A DNA stretch of 64,000 nt from Mycobacterium sp. ENV421 (GTDB lineage: Bacteria; Actinomycetota; Actinomycetes; Mycobacteriales; Mycobacteriaceae), in assembly GCF_002887815.1 (NCBI RefSeq), contig NZ_PDHO01000022.1, forward strand, positions 1-64,000. The letters are read 5' to 3'. The notes beneath the pieces were generated by a model. It did no database searches, was not told the origin of the DNA, and saw only the letters and a list, made by a program, of their open reading frames with translations. The position numbers were made by a program, and so were the translations under genes. How positions within the stretch are numbered: the first letter of the stretch is position 1; every line of letters begins with the position of its first letter. Positions 56,545-63,732 of this stretch are shown in pieces.

Positions 56545-57884
56545 CCGGTTGGACTTTCGACCCGCCCAGTCTCTTCCTGGGCGGGTCGATCGCTGCCCGG
56601 ACTGGTGGTGGCTCGGCGGTCGACCAGGTACCAGGTGTGCATGAGGCCCTTGCCCTTCACGTCGACGTCGCCGCGCTCCTCGAGGACGAACCGGTCCCGC
56701 AGCCGTTCGTAGACATCCTGGGGGACCTGAATGCGGCCCTCGGGGTCGGTGGTCTCCATGCGGGAGGCGACGTTGACCGCGTCGCCCCACACGTCGTAGA
56801 AGAACCTGCGGGCGCCGACCACGCCGGCGACCACCGGGCCGGCGGCCATCCCCATCCGCAGCGGCACGAGTTGACCGTTGGGATCGCGCAGATCCCGCAC
56901 GGCCTTGGCCATGTCGAGTGCGAGGTTCGCCAGCGCGTCGGCGTGATCGTCGCGAGGCTCCGGCACGCCGCTGACGACCATGTAGGAGTCGCCGGTGGTC
57001 TTGATCTTCTCCAGGCCGTGCTTGTCGACCAGGCGATCGAACGTGGTGTACAGCCGGTCGAGGAAGCGCACCAATTCGGCGGGTGCGATCTGGCTGGCCC
57101 GCTCGGTGAAGCCGGCGATGTCGGCGAACAGGATCGAGGCGTCGTCGTATCGGTCGGCGATCGTGCCGCGGGCCGGGTCTTTCAGGCGCGCCGCGATGGT
57201 GGCCGGAAGGATGTTGGCCAGCAGTGCTTCGGAGCGCAGGTACTCGAATTCCATTGCCGCCTCGGCGCGGGAGACTTCCCGCATGGCGTACCAGACCGTC
57301 GCGAAGATCATCACGCAGGCGGACACCGTGGTGATCACGAAGCCGGCGTTGACCAGCCAGCGCGGCTGGATTCCGGTGTCGCCGGGCACCAGGAACTGCG
57401 ATGCGATGGTCAGCCCGGCGCCGATCGCCACCACCATCGAGGCCAGCACGACATGCTCTACGCCGAGCACGAGGACGGCCAGCGACGCCGACACCAGATA
57501 GTAGAACTGGATGCCGGAGTCGGTCCCGACCTGCCAGCCGACGATTGTCAGGGACAAGAACGCGAAGAAGATGAAGGCCAGCGCGGCGATGCTCTCGCCG
57601 AAGCGGTGCAGTAGCGGGATGACCCCGAAGATGGCCGCGGTGCCCAGATTGACCAGCCCGATCGCCACCAAGTGGTCGGCGGTGATGAACTGCAGGATCC
57701 CGATGACAGCGGTGACGACGGCGGCCATCGTCGCCGCGATGTTGAGCACGCGCTGACGGCGGGTGATCGACTCGGCCCAATGCAGGTTGCGAGCCGGCGC
57801 GCGGCGCTGCATCTTCTCGCAGTCCGCGCGCTGGGCCGGTCCGTCCGACGGCACCGAACCAGCGCATTTCCGCAGGGTGCCCAC
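56541..57884 (-). CDS. cya: Membrane adenylate cyclase, class III (Rv1625c-type)
   Basis: Makes cAMP from ATP. 447 residues: about 45 cytosolic residues, six membrane helices (for example IGILQFITADHLVAIGLVNL, FGVIPLLHRFGESIAALAF), a coupling helix, and one catalytic domain. Catalytic features: SILFADIAGFTERASQ (metal Asp pair with the next Asp), EKIKTTGDSYMVVSG (adenine-selecting Lys and second Asp), FFYDVWGDAVNVASRMETTD (adenine Asp plus transition-state Asn and Arg). All are present, so a homodimer should be active, as for M. tuberculosis Cya, a mimic of half a mammalian cyclase. It diverges nowhere: agmatinase lies just upstream in the same direction. Confidence 0.96.
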   Translation of the reverse strand: MGTLRKCAGSVPSDGPAQRADCEKMQRRAPARNLHWAESITRRQRVLNIAATMAAVVTAVIGILQFITADHLVAIGLVNLGTAAIFGVIPLLHRFGESIAALAFIFFAFLSLTIVGWQVGTDSGIQFYYLVSASLAVLVLGVEHVVLASMVVAIGAGLTIASQFLVPGDTGIQPRWLVNAGFVITTVSACVMIFATVWYAMREVSRAEAAMEFEYLRSEALLANILPATIAARLKDPARGTIADRYDDASILFADIAGFTERASQIAPAELVRFLDRLYTTFDRLVDKHGLEKIKTTGDSYMVVSGVPEPRDDHADALANLALDMAKAVRDLRDPNGQLVPLRMGMAAGPVVAGVVGARRFFYDVWGDAVNVASRMETTDPEGRIQVPQDVYERLRDRFVLEERGDVDVKGKGLMHTWYLVDRRATTSPGSDRPAQEETGRVESPTG

Positions 57885-57893
57885 ACCGGCAGC

Positions 57894-58862
57894 CTATCGG
57901 TTGGCGGCAAGCACCGAGAGGAGTTCGTATCCGACGTGGGCGGCGGCGATCCCGGTCATCTCGGCGTGGTCGTAGGCCGGGGCCACCTCGACGATGTCGG
58001 CGCCGACCACGTCGAGGCCCACCAGCCCGCGCAGCGTGTTGAGCAGTTCGCGCGACGTCAACCCACCGGCTTCCGGCGTTCCGGTGCCGGGCGCATGCGC
58101 GGGATCGAGGACGTCGATGTCGACTGAGACGTACACCGGGCCGCCCTCGAGACGCTTGCGCATCCGCTCCACAATGCTTGTGACACCGTCGAATTCATAA
58201 TCATCGGAGCGGATGACCTGGAAGCCCAGAACGGCGTCGTCCTCCAGGTCGGTCTTGCTGTACAACGGGCCGCGGATGCCCATGTGCAGCGATCTCTCCA
58301 TGTCGATCAGCCCTTCCTCGCTGGCCCGCCGGAACGGTGTGCCATGGGTGTAGGGCGCGCCGAAATAGGTGTCCCAGGTATCGAGATGGGCGTCGAAATG
58401 CAGCACCGCCACCGGGCCGTGGTCGCGCGCCAGCGAGCGCAGGATGGGCAGGGCGATGGTGTGGTCGCCGCCGATGGTCAGAACAGTCGACCCGTCCTTG
58501 CGCAGGTCGGTCATCGCGGTGTCGATTCCCGCGATCGCCTCCTCGATGTCGAAGGGGTTGACGGCGATGTCGCCGCAATCGGCCACCTGCTGAGTGGTGA
58601 ACGGATTAACGCCCAACGCCGGGTTGAACGGCCGCAGCAGCTTGGAGGCCGCGCGGACATGCGATGGTCCGAATCGCGCTCCCGGCCGGTAGGACACCCC
58701 GCTGTCGAAGGGCACCCCGACGATGCGAACGTCGGCGCCGGGCACCTCGGAGATCCGCGGCAACCGCGCGAACGTCGACGGCTCGGTGTAGCGGGGATAT
58801 TTCGTGGCGTCGACGGGTCCGACGATCCCGGAGTCCGGCACGTTGTCGTTCGCGGATGCCAT
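57894..58862 (-). CDS. speB: Agmatinase/ureohydrolase family enzyme
   Basis: Mn-dependent ureohydrolase of 322 residues; agmatinase (agmatine to putrescine and urea) is the best guess, guanidinobutyrase or another guanidino-acid hydrolase the alternative. Metal ligands are intact: LTIGGDHTIALPILRSL, VLHFDAHLDTWDTYF with the DAHxD core, and VSVDIDVLDPAHAPGTGTPE. N-terminal FDSGVSYRPGARFGPSHVRA is also conserved in agmatinases. ATG 58862 has GGAGGA upstream. A divergent nitrilase-family gene starts 45 bases away, supporting polyamine or guanidine nitrogen use. Confidence 0.9.
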   Translation of the reverse strand: MASANDNVPDSGIVGPVDATKYPRYTEPSTFARLPRISEVPGADVRIVGVPFDSGVSYRPGARFGPSHVRAASKLLRPFNPALGVNPFTTQQVADCGDIAVNPFDIEEAIAGIDTAMTDLRKDGSTVLTIGGDHTIALPILRSLARDHGPVAVLHFDAHLDTWDTYFGAPYTHGTPFRRASEEGLIDMERSLHMGIRGPLYSKTDLEDDAVLGFQVIRSDDYEFDGVTSIVERMRKRLEGGPVYVSVDIDVLDPAHAPGTGTPEAGGLTSRELLNTLRGLVGLDVVGADIVEVAPAYDHAEMTGIAAAHVGYELLSVLAANR

Positions 58863-58907
58863 GCTTCCTCCTCTGCCGGTTCCCTGCGGCGAGGTTAGCC
58901 TGCAAGG

Positions 58908-59705
58908 ATGACCCGGATCGCGTGCGCCCAGATCGACCCCACCGTCGGCGCGCTGGCCGACAATCTCGAGCTCTCGACGGGTGCTGTTGCTGACGCGGTC
59001 GCGCACGGGGCCGACGTCGTGGTGCTGCCGGAACTGGCCACCTCCGGCTATATGTTCGCCGATGCCGACGAAGCCCGCTCGGTGGCGTTGCGCCCCACCG
59101 ACCCGGCGTTCGACGGGTGGCGTTCCGCCGCCGGTGACGCGATCGTGATCGGCGGGTTCTGCGAACTCGGTGACGACGGGTTGCTGTACAACAGCGCGGT
59201 CGCGCTCGACCGCGACGGAGTGATCGCGACCTACCGCAAAACACATCTGTGGGACCGGGAGAAGCTGATCTTCACCCGCGGCGCCGCGCTGCCTGCGGTG
59301 CTGAAGACGCGGCACGGCGCGATCGCGGTGATGGTCTGCTACGACCTGGAGTTCGGTGAAGTGACCCGCCAGGTGGCCGTTGACGGCGTGGAATTGATTG
59401 CGGCGCCGGTGAATTGGCCACTGTTCCCGCGTCCCGAGGGGGAGCGGCCCGGTGAGGTGATCACGGCGATGTCCACCGCGCGGCTCAATCGGGTGGTTGT
59501 CGCGGTGTGCGATCGCGCGGGAGTCGAACGTGGCCAGCCGTGGACGCAGGGCAGTGTGATCGTCGACCCCGACGGCTGGGTGGTCGCCGAAGCAGGATCG
59601 GGACCGGGGCTGGCCATTGCCGACGTCGACCTGACCGCCACGCACGACAAGACTCTGACGGAGTATGTCGACCTGCTCGCCGATCGGCGCCTGGACCTCT
59701 ACTGA
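58908..59705 (+). CDS. Carbon-nitrogen hydrolase (nitrilase superfamily amidase)
   Basis: 265-residue amidase. The Glu-Lys-Cys triad is complete: VVLPELATSGYMF, TYRKTHLWDREKLIF and IAVMVCYDLEFGEVTRQV. The pattern is close to N-carbamoylputrescine amidase and other small aliphatic amidases; no glutaminase or synthetase domain is fused. ATG 58908 leaves 45 bases to the divergent agmatinase start, so one short region controls both. Likely role: release of ammonia from an amide in amine or guanidine breakdown. Confidence 0.88.
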   Translation: MTRIACAQIDPTVGALADNLELSTGAVADAVAHGADVVVLPELATSGYMFADADEARSVALRPTDPAFDGWRSAAGDAIVIGGFCELGDDGLLYNSAVALDRDGVIATYRKTHLWDREKLIFTRGAALPAVLKTRHGAIAVMVCYDLEFGEVTRQVAVDGVELIAAPVNWPLFPRPEGERPGEVITAMSTARLNRVVVAVCDRAGVERGQPWTQGSVIVDPDGWVVAEAGSGPGLAIADVDLTATHDKTLTEYVDLLADRRLDLY

Positions 59706-59814
59706 AAAGCCGCCCAAAAGTTTGCTTGAGCGGTATGCTCCCCCCATTGGACCCACAGCGGTCATCCAGTAAAGTAGCCTTTCGCCACTTCGGCGTACAC
59801 AGATAGGAAACATC

Positions 59815-60081
59815 ATGAGCTCTGGTCGCCTGACTCGTCAGATTGCACTCTTTGCTGGCGGGGCCGCAATCGTCGGGATGGGTGCGCTGACCGCGTGCAG
59901 CTCGAACGCGAAGGACGCCCCGTCGTCGACGACTACGACCACTCCGTCGTCCACCGTGGTGCCCTCGCCGACGGAAAAGGCTGTGTCGCCCGGTGGCGCG
60001 AACTCGTTCTCGCCGACGGTCAACCCTGCGCCGCCGGGAGCGGTCTGCAAGGAAATCGTCGGCAACAACTGCGTTCGGTGA
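59815..60081 (+). CDS. Small lipoprotein
   Basis: 88 residues. Signal peptide with IALFAGGAAIVGMGALTAC ending in lipobox LTAC; then a long Ser/Thr/Pro linker (SSTTTTTPSSTVVPSPTEK) and a short end PPGAVCKEIVGNNCVR with two cysteines likely bonded. No family recognised. ATG 59815 has GGAAAC a few bases upstream. Such small proline/threonine-rich lipoproteins are common in mycobacterial envelopes; function unknown. A hairpin at 60089-60105 follows the stop. Confidence 0.75.
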   Translation: MSSGRLTRQIALFAGGAAIVGMGALTACSSNAKDAPSSTTTTTPSSTVVPSPTEKAVSPGGANSFSPTVNPAPPGAVCKEIVGNNCVR

Positions 60082-60088
60082 TCTCGGC

Positions 60089-60105
60089 CCGCCGTTAGTC
60101 GGCGG
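60089..60105. terminator. Short GC hairpin between convergent genes
   Basis: CCGCCG and CGGCGG pair perfectly around TTAGT, between the stop of the small lipoprotein gene and the stop of the PAP2 gene. Placement and symmetry suit a bidirectional terminator; no U-run is present. Confidence 0.5.
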
Positions 60106-60115
60106 ACAGCAGCGT

Positions 60116-60844
60116 TCAGACGGTACGGCTATGCGTCCGCCTCAACAGGCGGTCGCCGGCCGTGCCGTTTGGCCTTCGGGCCCGCGACGTGATGGCCGCA
60201 GCGCTCAGTACCACGAGCGCCCCGCCGAGCACCATGCCCCCGATGACATCGGTGAAGATGTGCGCGCGCACGTAGAGCGCCAGCCACGCGACGGCGAGGA
60301 CACCGATCGCGGCAACGCTTGAAATCACGGCCTTCGCGGCCTGATTGCGCCCGACGCCGACGCACACCGCGATCGTTCCGAACAGCGTGGCGGCTCCGGT
60401 GACATGACCGGACGGGAACGAATGCATGTAATCGAGATCTGACCAGTCAAGCATTGATCCGTCGCGCAGCTGGGCGAGATTCTGCGGCGTTCGTCCGACA
60501 GTGTGCTTGAGCGTTTGCTCGAGCACCGCACCCGCGCCGACGGATCCGGTCACGGCAATGAGGCGGATGATCGAACGCGCGCTCACGGCCAATAGCGTTC
60601 CGCTCACCAGTCCGGCGACTGCCACGTGGACGGGTTGACCGATGAAGTCGAAGATCCCGGCCGAATCGCCCCTTCCGCTATGCGATCGATGCGCGTCGAA
60701 CCAGTTCCACACCGATGTGTCGAGCGCTGTCATCCACCACGAGTTGATCTCGGCAGCCATGAACGCCAGGACGCTGAACAGGCCCGCGGCAACCAGGACC
60801 AGCGCGAGCCGCTGTCGTGTCGGTGTGACGTCGATGCCGCTCAT
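60116..60844 (-). CDS. PAP2-family membrane phosphatase
   Basis: 242-residue lipid-phosphate phosphatase with about six membrane helices. The three-part active site is visible: LEQTLKHTVGRTPQN (K-x6-R), HSFPSGHVTGAATL (PSGH with the attacking region histidine) and LYVRAHIFTDVIGG (R-x-H-x3-D, nucleophile His). Substrate may be a polyprenyl diphosphate, phosphatidate or a sugar-lipid. ATG 60844 is chosen just before the first helix (QRLALVLVAAGLFSVLAFMA); the upstream part of the open frame looks non-coding. Its upstream region is a gene-poor stretch of about 600 bases. Confidence 0.87.
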   Translation of the reverse strand: MSGIDVTPTRQRLALVLVAAGLFSVLAFMAAEINSWWMTALDTSVWNWFDAHRSHSGRGDSAGIFDFIGQPVHVAVAGLVSGTLLAVSARSIIRLIAVTGSVGAGAVLEQTLKHTVGRTPQNLAQLRDGSMLDWSDLDYMHSFPSGHVTGAATLFGTIAVCVGVGRNQAAKAVISSVAAIGVLAVAWLALYVRAHIFTDVIGGMVLGGALVVLSAAAITSRARRPNGTAGDRLLRRTHSRTV

Positions 60845-61045
60845 TGTGCCCCAATGGCCCATTCTCGTCGTTGCGGGTGGGGCTTGCGGACAACGGGCCG
60901 AGCGTTCGGTCACACGCCGTTGTAGTGAGTATTGACGAAATCGTCGGCACACGAAGGCCGGCCAGGTCCGCGCATTCAGCCTTAGTGATACAGACCACTC
61001 ATGGCCTCGGTTATGCACGTCTGCGAACTGGAAATCACTGTTGGT

Positions 61046-61094
61046 GAGGCCCGCCACGGCGATGGGGGAATCAAAGGGGGTCGTGGCGGGCCTC
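61046..61094. repeat. Hairpin repeat, copy A
   Basis: GAGGCCCGCCACG (61046-61058) pairs without mismatch with CGTGGCGGGCCTC (61082-61094); the 23-base loop carries two runs of five G on the plus strand, hence C-runs on the minus strand. The core CCCGCCACGG recurs in copy B. Confidence 0.75.
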
Positions 61095-61262
61095 CCTTTC
61101 GGGCACAATTCCCGCGCCGAAAACAGAAATTCCACCCCGACATTGCTGCCTGTTCAAGAATTGGTAGGCAACGGCGTGCACATCAAAGGCTGAGTCAATT
61201 CGAATAGTTACGCCAGCCGAATGCGTGCAGCCAAGCGGGGATTGAGCCGAACCCGGTCAAGG

Positions 61263-61305
61263 GAACCCGCCACGGCAAGGGGGGGATAAGGGCCGTGGCG
61301 GGTTC
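61263..61305. repeat. Hairpin repeat, copy B
   Basis: GAACCCGCCACGGC (61263-61276) pairs without mismatch with GCCGTGGCGGGTTC (61292-61305), a 14-bp stem with a 15-base loop containing seven consecutive G on the plus strand. It shares stem core and loop style with copy A, 168 bases away, but flanks differ. Confidence 0.75.
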
Positions 61306-61437
61306 GCTAGGTCAACGGTGGGTGGACCGGATCAGTTCCCTGATCGCGACACCGATGCGGGGTGGGGATCTGCAGGCGCTTCTGCACCTGCGCTCCGCAG
61401 GCCTCAGCGGGCTGGCTGCGAGCGGGATGGCTAGTTC

Positions 61438-61514
61438 TGGTGCCCTCGGTGAGATTCGAACTCACACTGCACGGGTTTTGAATCCGTTTCCTCTGCCAGT
61501 TGGGATACGAGGGC
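61438..61514 (-). tRNA. tRNA with CAA anticodon (tRNA-Leu-CAA), short variable arm
   Basis: Read on the minus strand: acceptor GCCCTCG/CGAGGGC, discriminator A and encoded CCA, T arm GTGAG-TTCGAAT-CTCAC, and D-loop with GG. The anticodon arm ACGGA-TTCAAAA-CCCGT gives anticodon CAA (leucine, UUG codons) with one A-C mismatch at the loop edge. The variable region is only five bases, whereas normal leucine tRNAs have a long variable arm, and the D stem pairs imperfectly. It is a tRNA by overall form; identity as tRNA-Leu rests on the anticodon only. Confidence 0.8.
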
Positions 61515-61629
61515 AGGCCGTGTTCACGGCGGTGTCCCACCATAGTGGATGACCGCGCCGGGGGCGCCAACCGGTCGGCCACAGAGCTCCGAGGTGGCTG
61601 ATTACCGCTGACCACGCAACAATGGCCGC

Positions 61630-62247
61630 ATGACGGACGCCGAAGACCGCACATCCCGCCGGGTGCTGATCGCCGAGGATGAAGCGTTGATCCGGATGGA
61701 TCTGGCCGAAATGCTTCGGGACGAGGGCTATGAGGTGGTCGGCGAAGCCGGGGACGGCCAGGAGGCCGTCGAGCTGGCCGAACAGTTGCGTCCCGACCTG
61801 GTGATCATGGACGTCAAGATGCCGCGGCGGGACGGGATCGACGCGGCCGCCGAGATCGCCAGCAAGCGCATCGCGCCGATCGTCGTGCTGACCGCCTTCA
61901 GTCAGCGCGATCTGGTGGAAAAGGCGCGCGACGCCGGCGCCATGGCGTACTTGGTGAAGCCGTTCTCCATCAGCGATCTGATCCCGGCGATCGAGGTGGC
62001 GGTCAGCCGGTTCGGTGAGATCGCCGAACTGGAGCGTGAGGTCGCCAACCTGTCGGACCGCCTGGAGACCCGCAAACTGGTGGAGCGGGCCAAGGGGTTG
62101 CTGCAGGCGAACCAGGGCATGACCGAACCCGAGGCGTTCAAGTGGATTCAGCGTGCGGCCATGGACCGGCGCACCACGATGAAGCGGGTCGCCGAGGTGG
62201 TGCTGGAGACCCTCGACACGCCCGGTGCGGATCCGGCGTCGAATTGA
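61630..62247 (+). CDS. pdtaR: ANTAR-domain response regulator PdtaR
   Basis: 205-residue two-component regulator (Rv1626-like), partner of histidine kinase PdtaS. The receiver domain has RVLIAEDEALIRMDLAEMLR, phospho-acceptor Asp61 in LVIMDVKMPRRDG, VVLTAFSQRD and MAYLVKPFSISDLIPAI with the switch Lys. The C-terminal ANTAR domain (LETRKLVERAKGLLQANQGM, EAFKWIQRAAMDRRTTMKRV) binds paired hairpins in RNA to prevent transcription termination. In M. tuberculosis the pathway senses Cu/NO and controls lipid-related mRNAs. ATG 61630. Located just past the adenylate-cyclase region, as Rv1625c-Rv1626. Confidence 0.96.
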   Translation: MTDAEDRTSRRVLIAEDEALIRMDLAEMLRDEGYEVVGEAGDGQEAVELAEQLRPDLVIMDVKMPRRDGIDAAAEIASKRIAPIVVLTAFSQRDLVEKARDAGAMAYLVKPFSISDLIPAIEVAVSRFGEIAELEREVANLSDRLETRKLVERAKGLLQANQGMTEPEAFKWIQRAAMDRRTTMKRVAEVVLETLDTPGADPASN

Positions 62248-62273
62248 CGCGTTAACTCTGCGTTTCCTCTGAC

Positions 62274-62289
62274 CGCGCCGTTTGGCGCG
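62274..62289. terminator. Short hairpin after pdtaR
   Basis: CGCGCC-GTTT-GGCGCG is a perfect 6-bp stem 27 bases after the pdtaR stop. It may end the pdtaR transcript before the branched-chain amino-acid transporter genes. Confidence 0.4.
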
Positions 62290-62433
62290 ATCCGGAATAT
62301 GCTCACGGCCAGGCGTTGGCCAACATGACGCGCTGCGGCCACCGGTTGGCTATGTTCTACCGCAGTGTCGAGGGTGGGCCGCAGAGCGGTTTGCGATGTC
62401 GGCGCCGTGAAACTACTGACCCGGAGGTGAAAC

Positions 62434-63654
62434 GTGCGCGGACGCGCGACACGCAGTGCAATCGCCGCTAGTTCGGCGCTGCTGGCGGTCATCGGCATCG
62501 CCGGCTGCAATCAGCAGTCCCCGTCGAATGGTGGCGGAAACGCCTCGCAGGGCGACCTGAAGATCGTCGAGCAGGTCCAGATCGATCAGAACGGCGCGGA
62601 AGTCAAGCCCGACGCCGGCGCCACACCTGCCGATCCGGCCGGTGACGGCAAGGCGACCTGCCCGCCGGTGTCCATCGCGATGGCCGGTGCGCTCAACGGG
62701 CCCGACGCCGCGCTGGGCATCAACATCAAGGACGGCGTGCAGCTGGCCATCGACAAGCACAACGCCGCCAACCCCGGCTGCCAGGTGCAGTTGAAGCCGT
62801 TCGACACCGAAGGTGACCCGCAGAAGGCCACCGCAATCGCGCCGCAGATCGTCGACGATGCGTTCACGATCGGGCTTGTCGGACCGGCGTTCTCGGGCGA
62901 GACCAAGGCCACCGGCGGGGTGTTCGATCAGGCCGGCCTGGTCGCCGCCACTGCGTCGGCCACCAACGTCACGCTCTCCGAGCAGGGCTGGAAGACGTTC
63001 TTCCGTGGCCTGGCCAACGACGGCGTGCAGGGCCCCTCGGTGGCCAACTATCTGAAGAACACCCTCAACCAGAAGAAGGTCTGCGTCGTCGACGACAGCA
63101 CCGACTACGGTGTCGGCCTGGCGCAGGCGGTTCGCGAGACCCTCGGCCCGGTCGCTCTCGACGCCTGCAAGATCTCGGTCAAGAAGGGCGACAAGGACTT
63201 CTCGGCCGCGGTCACCCAGGTCAAGGGCCAGTCGCCGGATTCGGTGTTCTACAGCGGTTACTACGCCGAGGCCGCTCCGTTCGTCCAGCAGCTGCGCGAC
63301 GGCGGGTACACCGGCAAGTTCGTCAGCGCCGACGGCACCAAGGATCCGGAGTTCGTGAAGCAGGCGGGGCAGTCCTCCAAGGACGCCATCCTGTCCTGCC
63401 CCTGCGGCCCGGCCACCGGCTCCTTCGCCGACGAGTACACCAAGAAGTTCGGCCAGGCGCCTGGCACCTACAGCACCGAGGGCTACGACCTCGGCACGAT
63501 CCTGCTGAAGGGCATCGACGCCGGCAAGATCACCCGGGCCGACCTGCTCGACTGGGTGAAGAACTACAACGGCCAAGGTGTGGCCCGTAAGTACCAGTGG
63601 ACCGACAAGGGTGAACTCACCACCACCCTGATTTGGATCTACAAGGTTCAGTAG
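62434..63654 (+). CDS. livK: Branched-chain amino-acid ABC transporter, substrate-binding lipoprotein
   Basis: 406-residue periplasmic-type binding protein of the Leu/Ile/Val group, anchored by lipid. Signal peptide VRGRATRSAIAASSALLAVI then lipobox IAGC (Cys25) and a Ser/Asn/Gly linker. Fold motifs: SIAMAGALNGPDAALGINIK, FTIGLVGPAFSGETKATGGV, WKTFFRGLANDGVQGPSVAN, VCVVDDSTDYGVGLAQAVRE, VKKGDKDFSAAVTQVKGQSP and YSTEGYDLGTILLKGI. Ligand could be branched-chain amino acids or another small amide. GTG 62434 follows GGAGG. The permease follows, so the operon probably continues as livHMGF. Confidence 0.92.
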   Translation: MRGRATRSAIAASSALLAVIGIAGCNQQSPSNGGGNASQGDLKIVEQVQIDQNGAEVKPDAGATPADPAGDGKATCPPVSIAMAGALNGPDAALGINIKDGVQLAIDKHNAANPGCQVQLKPFDTEGDPQKATAIAPQIVDDAFTIGLVGPAFSGETKATGGVFDQAGLVAATASATNVTLSEQGWKTFFRGLANDGVQGPSVANYLKNTLNQKKVCVVDDSTDYGVGLAQAVRETLGPVALDACKISVKKGDKDFSAAVTQVKGQSPDSVFYSGYYAEAAPFVQQLRDGGYTGKFVSADGTKDPEFVKQAGQSSKDAILSCPCGPATGSFADEYTKKFGQAPGTYSTEGYDLGTILLKGIDAGKITRADLLDWVKNYNGQGVARKYQWTDKGELTTTLIWIYKVQ

Positions 63655-63666
63655 CCGATTCGCGAG

Positions 63667-63697
63667 ACGCGTCCGGGACCGCAAGGCTCGGACGCGT
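63667..63697 (+). terminator. Hairpin between binding-protein and permease genes
   Basis: ACGCGTCCG (63667-63675) and CGGACGCGT (63689-63697) form a perfect 9-bp stem followed by TCTCGTTT. It probably ends part of the transcripts or protects the 3' end, so the binding protein is made in excess over the membrane parts. Confidence 0.6.
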
Positions 63698-63732
63698 TCT
63701 CGTTTCAGACACCAAGGAGGCCGCCGCTAACG

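Larger units (their letters stand above)
60845..61437. other. Gene-free stretch with two related hairpins
   Basis: 593 bases between the PAP2 gene start and the tRNA. Short open frames here lack codon bias or homology. It holds two long perfect stem-loops with a shared core (61046-61094 and 61263-61305, separate entries) and a less GC-rich middle part (about 61100-61230) unlike neighbouring genes. A small RNA or the PAP2 promoter could lie here. Confidence 0.6.

Noticed and set aside
61046..61305. Two hairpin copies considered as a CRISPR fragment
   Set aside because: Only two copies, 168 bases apart, different flanks, no cas genes.
61046..61305. Hairpin pair considered as the actinobacterial 6C small RNA
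   Set aside because: The 6C RNA has two closely spaced stem-loops; here 168 bases separate them and the known locus lies elsewhere.
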